A DNA stretch of 64,000 bases, from contig CAYHCF010000010.1 of NCBI GenBank assembly GCA_964355075.1, positions 32,690-96,689 on the forward strand, given 5' to 3'. The notes under the pieces were generated by a model. It had not been told where the DNA came from, did not search any database, and saw nothing but the letters and a program-made list of their open reading frames with translations. Shown here in pieces: positions 61,340-64,000 of the stretch. The translations under genes and the position numbers were made by a program. Each line of letters begins with the position of its first letter. Position 1 is the first letter of the stretch. The stretch is from B1 sp964355075. GTDB taxonomy: Bacteria; Bacteroidota; Bacteroidia; UKL13-3.

Positions 61340-61948
61340 TTATTTTTTGATGATTTTTGCCTGATTTTGGTTTACATAAGCTTCCCATGAGGAGGCTTTC
61401 TTTTTAGCAGGAATTTTTGATTTAGTAGAACTTGGTTTTGCCAGGGCATCCAAATTATTTTGCATAAAATGGCAGAACGCTGCTGCTAATCCATCGGTTG
61501 CATCCAGGTATTTCGGATCAGGCGTAAAAAGTAATTGTTTTTGTAACATGGCCGAAACCTGCACTTTGGTAGCATTTCCGTTACCGGTAATAGATTTTTT
61601 TATTTTTTTGGGTGCATATTCAACAACCGAAACTTCACGGCTCATTGCAGCAGCGATGGCAACCCCCTGCGCCCGCCCAAGCTTTAGCATGCTTTGAACA
61701 TTTTTGCCATAAAAAGGAGCTTCAATAGCCATTTCATCGGGTTTGTATTGTTCAATTAAACCAACGGTTCGTTCAAATATCTTTTTAAGCTTGATCGTAT
61801 AATCTTCATATTTCTCGAGTTTTAATACACCCAAGGTTAAAACTTCCACCTTTTTGCCCTTTGTTTGTATGACCCCATACCCCATCACAGAGGTACCCGG
61901 GTCAATTCCAAGTATCACTTTTTCGGATATGCTATTTGGTTTGCTCAA
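61340..61948 (-). CDS. ruvC: Holliday junction resolvase RuvC, with basic tail
   Basis: A 202-residue endonuclease that resolves Holliday junctions. The four acidic residues are Asp16 (GIDPGTS), Glu76 (MAIEAPFYGKN), Asp149 and Asp152 (LDATDGLAAAFCH). RuvC of E. coli ends soon after this; here a Lys/Ser-rich tail (about 168-202) follows, which may add DNA contacts. It is convergent with the HIT gene and divergent from the flippase gene. Confidence 0.94.
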   Translation of the reverse strand: MSKPNSISEKVILGIDPGTSVMGYGVIQTKGKKVEVLTLGVLKLEKYEDYTIKLKKIFERTVGLIEQYKPDEMAIEAPFYGKNVQSMLKLGRAQGVAIAAAMSREVSVVEYAPKKIKKSITGNGNATKVQVSAMLQKQLLFTPDPKYLDATDGLAAAFCHFMQNNLDALAKPSSTKSKIPAKKKASSWEAYVNQNQAKIIKK

Positions 61949-62009
61949 TTTACAGCTTGTTTTAGGATAATTGTTTTGTTAATTTGTCAAACTTAGTTAA
62001 TCATTAAAC

Positions 62010-62948
62010 TTGTTACAAGCCTATCCATATCAAAGGTTACTAAAAATTGCGAAATATGTTCTTTTGCTGGCAATTTCGGGGTTTATTTTTTATAAACTGA
62101 TCTATGCCTATAAAATTGACCAGCTTTTCAGGGAATTCTCAAGAAATGACCATACTACTTCCCTCTGGTTTCTTTTCATGGCAATTTCCCTTGTTTGGTT
62201 AAACTGGGGTATTGAATCCATCAAATGGAAATATTTGATTGAGAAATTTGAAAAAGTATCTTTTTGGAATTCGTATAAAGCAGTTCTTTCAGGCGTTACG
62301 CTGAGTATTATCACCCCGAATCAGATTGGAGACATAGCCGGGAGGGTCATTCATTTGCAGGTTTTAAACAAAATAAAAGGTTCACTGATAACGGTTATAG
62401 GACATACCGCACAAATGCTGATAACCTGTTTTTTTGGAATATTTGCTTTGTGGTTCTTTTGGGGTCAGCAATACGGTATTTTTTTACCCCTCCTTTCCAT
62501 AGTCATAATGAGTCTTTCAATTTTTGTATACCTGGATTTAAAACGGGTATTTTCTAAAATCGAAACGATTTCATGGGTTCGGCATTTTGAAAAATACCTG
62601 AATGTTTTTGCCTCCTATACGCCTGGTGAATTATTGAAAGTTTTATTTATTTCTTTTGTAAGGTACTTAGTTTTTCTGGCACAATATTATTTCCTGCTGA
62701 AATTTTTTGATGTTCAGGTAGAACCTTTTCAGGCTATTATTTGCATCATGGCTATCTTTTGTATTCAATCGGTGGTGCCCTCTTTTTTGTTGCTTGAACT
62801 CGGTTTAAGGGGTGCAAGTGCCCTTTTTGTTTTTAATTGGGTTGGCATTCATTCAGCTGGTATATTACTTACAGCATACAGTTTATGGATTATCAATATC
62901 ATGATACCTGCTCTTTTCGGAATGTGGTTTATTTATAAAGTTAAATAA
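62010..62948 (+). CDS. Flippase-like membrane protein (LPG synthase TM domain family)
   Basis: A 312-residue membrane protein with about eight helices. The start is TTG at 62010; no in-frame ATG precedes the first helix. GVTLSIITPNQIGDIAGRVIHL is the signature of the lysylphosphatidylglycerol synthetase TM region (PF03706-type), used as a flippase-like domain. It has no soluble transferase part. The stop overlaps the GT2 start by one base (TAATG), so the pair likely makes and handles a lipid-linked sugar or glycolipid. Confidence 0.85.
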   Translation: MLQAYPYQRLLKIAKYVLLLAISGFIFYKLIYAYKIDQLFREFSRNDHTTSLWFLFMAISLVWLNWGIESIKWKYLIEKFEKVSFWNSYKAVLSGVTLSIITPNQIGDIAGRVIHLQVLNKIKGSLITVIGHTAQMLITCFFGIFALWFFWGQQYGIFLPLLSIVIMSLSIFVYLDLKRVFSKIETISWVRHFEKYLNVFASYTPGELLKVLFISFVRYLVFLAQYYFLLKFFDVQVEPFQAIICIMAIFCIQSVVPSFLLLELGLRGASALFVFNWVGIHSAGILLTAYSLWIINIMIPALFGMWFIYKVK

Positions 62949-64000
62949 TGGAAATCTGGCAAGCTGTTTCATATGGTTTATTAATTGCCTATTCAGGGTT
63001 GATTTTATTTTATTTTGCGGGTTGGATTCTCATCAAACCTTTCAGGCGATCGGGCTTTGAACCCAATGTTCAAAGTTTCTCTATTCTTATTCCGGCGCGA
63101 AACGAGGAAGAAACCATTATTCCCTGTCTGGAGAGTATCGTTTCACAGAAATTTGCAACCGCTCATTTTGAAGTTATTGTTTTAAACGACCATTCAAGCG
63201 ATCAAACGGCCCATCTGGTTCAGGCGTATATAAATGAGAATAATACATTTAATATTCAATTGGTAAATCTGGAAGAACATATCCCGGAGGGAGCCAAAAA
63301 AGAAGCGATCACGTATGGCATTTCCATTTCAAAAAATCAATTTATTATTCTCACGGATTCTGACTGTACAAGAGGGGAAACCTGGCTGGCCGCCATTGAT
63401 TCTTTTATTCAAAAAAAGAATTCAAAAATGATTTACGCTCCCGTATTGTTTCATGCAAAAAATGCATTCGAAAAAATTCAGGCATTGGAATTTTCAGGCC
63501 TCGTTGGAATTGGTGCATCAGCCATTCGTTTAAAAAATCCGAATATGTGCAGTGCGGCTAATTTGGTTTTTGAAAAGGCGGTATTTGCCGAAATCGGAGG
63601 GTATCAGAATGACACTAAATTAGCCACCGGCGACGATGAATTTTTATTGCACAAGGTTTTTAAAAAGTATCCGGATCAGGTTTTCTTTTTAAAGTGTGAG
63701 GATGCCATCGTTGAAACTTCACCCAATCATTCGGTTCAGGAATTATCGCAACAAAGAAGACGATGGGTTTCGAGAAGCACCCAATACGACAACCGTTATA
63801 TTACAGCCATTTTAGCCGGAGCTTATTTTTTTAATTTCACGATTGTATTTAACCTGCTGGCAGGATTTGCGAATCGGGATTTATTAAATTTAGGACTGAA
63901 CCAACTCATCCTAAAAATGTTTATAGAAGGTTTGTTCTTATTTTCCATTTTAAGGTTTTTTAAGAAAAGCTCATTGATCTTTTATTTGCCCTTGGCAGAA
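62948..64000 (+). CDS. Family 2 glycosyltransferase (C-terminus outside window)
   Basis: A membrane GT2 that leaves the window at its end after 351 codons. A membrane helix at about 8-28 precedes the GT-A fold: FSILIPARNEEETI, the DxD motif TDSDC (Asp137, Asp139), the acceptor-site Asp in TGDDEF and the QRRRW motif (269-273). Hydrophobic segments follow the catalytic part. It resembles processive ceramide/cellulose-synthase-like GT2 enzymes. Starts within the flippase stop codon. Confidence 0.92.
   Translation, partial: MEIWQAVSYGLLIAYSGLILFYFAGWILIKPFRRSGFEPNVQSFSILIPARNEEETIIPCLESIVSQKFATAHFEVIVLNDHSSDQTAHLVQAYINENNTFNIQLVNLEEHIPEGAKKEAITYGISISKNQFIILTDSDCTRGETWLAAIDSFIQKKNSKMIYAPVLFHAKNAFEKIQALEFSGLVGIGASAIRLKNPNMCSAANLVFEKAVFAEIGGYQNDTKLATGDDEFLLHKVFKKYPDQVFFLKCEDAIVETSPNHSVQELSQQRRRWVSRSTQYDNRYITAILAGAYFFNFTIVFNLLAGFANRDLLNLGLNQLILKMFIEGLFLFSILRFFKKSSLIFYLPLAE

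Noticed and set aside
1..64000. tRNA, rRNA, transposase, integrase or prophage genes
   Set aside because: None could be recognised on either strand by reading; a tRNAscan and profile search would settle it.

Overview
The window looks like a chromosomal stretch of a member of the Bacteroidota. Base composition is AT-rich. Several promoters fit the Bacteroidota pattern (TTTG-like -33 box, about 19 bases, TAnnTTTG -7 box). The gene content is typical of the phylum: DUF4295 next to rpmB-rpmG, DUF5606, type IX secretion (T9SS) parts (PorW/SprE, a PorV-like barrel, a T9SS-type C-terminal domain), an F-type ATPase operon without beta and epsilon genes, and fused acyl-CoA mutase IcmF. I could not place it at family level. 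I saw no rRNA, tRNA, CRISPR array, transposase or prophage.

Layout. 1-870: ribosomal proteins L28, L33, DUF4295 and the start of ftsY. 1170-5540: enoyl-CoA hydratase, queA, a K+ channel, then perR with a 2-Cys peroxiredoxin behind a clear promoter and Per-box-like operator. 5600-16110: secreted thioredoxin-like protein, a lemA/TPM cluster, a GT9 glycosyltransferase, Bcp, an M23 peptidase coupled to a FAH-family enzyme, a P-loop ATPase with repeats over its promoter, and an M3 peptidase. 16360-22940: tryptophanase, DUF5606, IcmF, a toxin/antitoxin-like pair and a Met/Cys-rich membrane protein. 23060-32170: CocE-like hydrolase and a long leftward operon M23 - bactofilin - atpZ - small membrane protein - atpB-E-F-H-A-G. 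32250-38430: porW/sprE coupled to PBP1A, an alpha/beta hydrolase and a thioredoxin. 38530-41740: a DUF4143 ATPase behind a perfect inverted repeat, ahcY and a bacilliredoxin. 41810-49310: accC-accB-fabH-plsX-rpmF-DUF177, pdxA and leucyl aminopeptidase. 49500-51350: rsmA and a 2-hydroxyacid dehydrogenase. 51420-60370: a 9-kb surface locus (TonB-type receptor, 1299-residue T9SS-type cargo, PorV-like barrel). 60460-64000: greA, HIT, ruvC, a flippase-like protein and a GT2 that runs off the end.

How the genes fit together. Much is housekeeping: ribosome and RNA modification, lipid initiation, energy, recombination. A second theme is the envelope: bactofilin, M23, PBP1A, LemA/TPM, PorW and the 9-kb locus. 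A third is thiol and peroxide chemistry: PerR, AhpC-type peroxiredoxin, Bcp, bacilliredoxin, thioredoxin. The accessory features most worth following are the 51-60 kb export triad, the nuclease-like/DUF2283 pair fused in transcription to IcmF, and two P-loop ATPase genes with strong palindromes immediately upstream.
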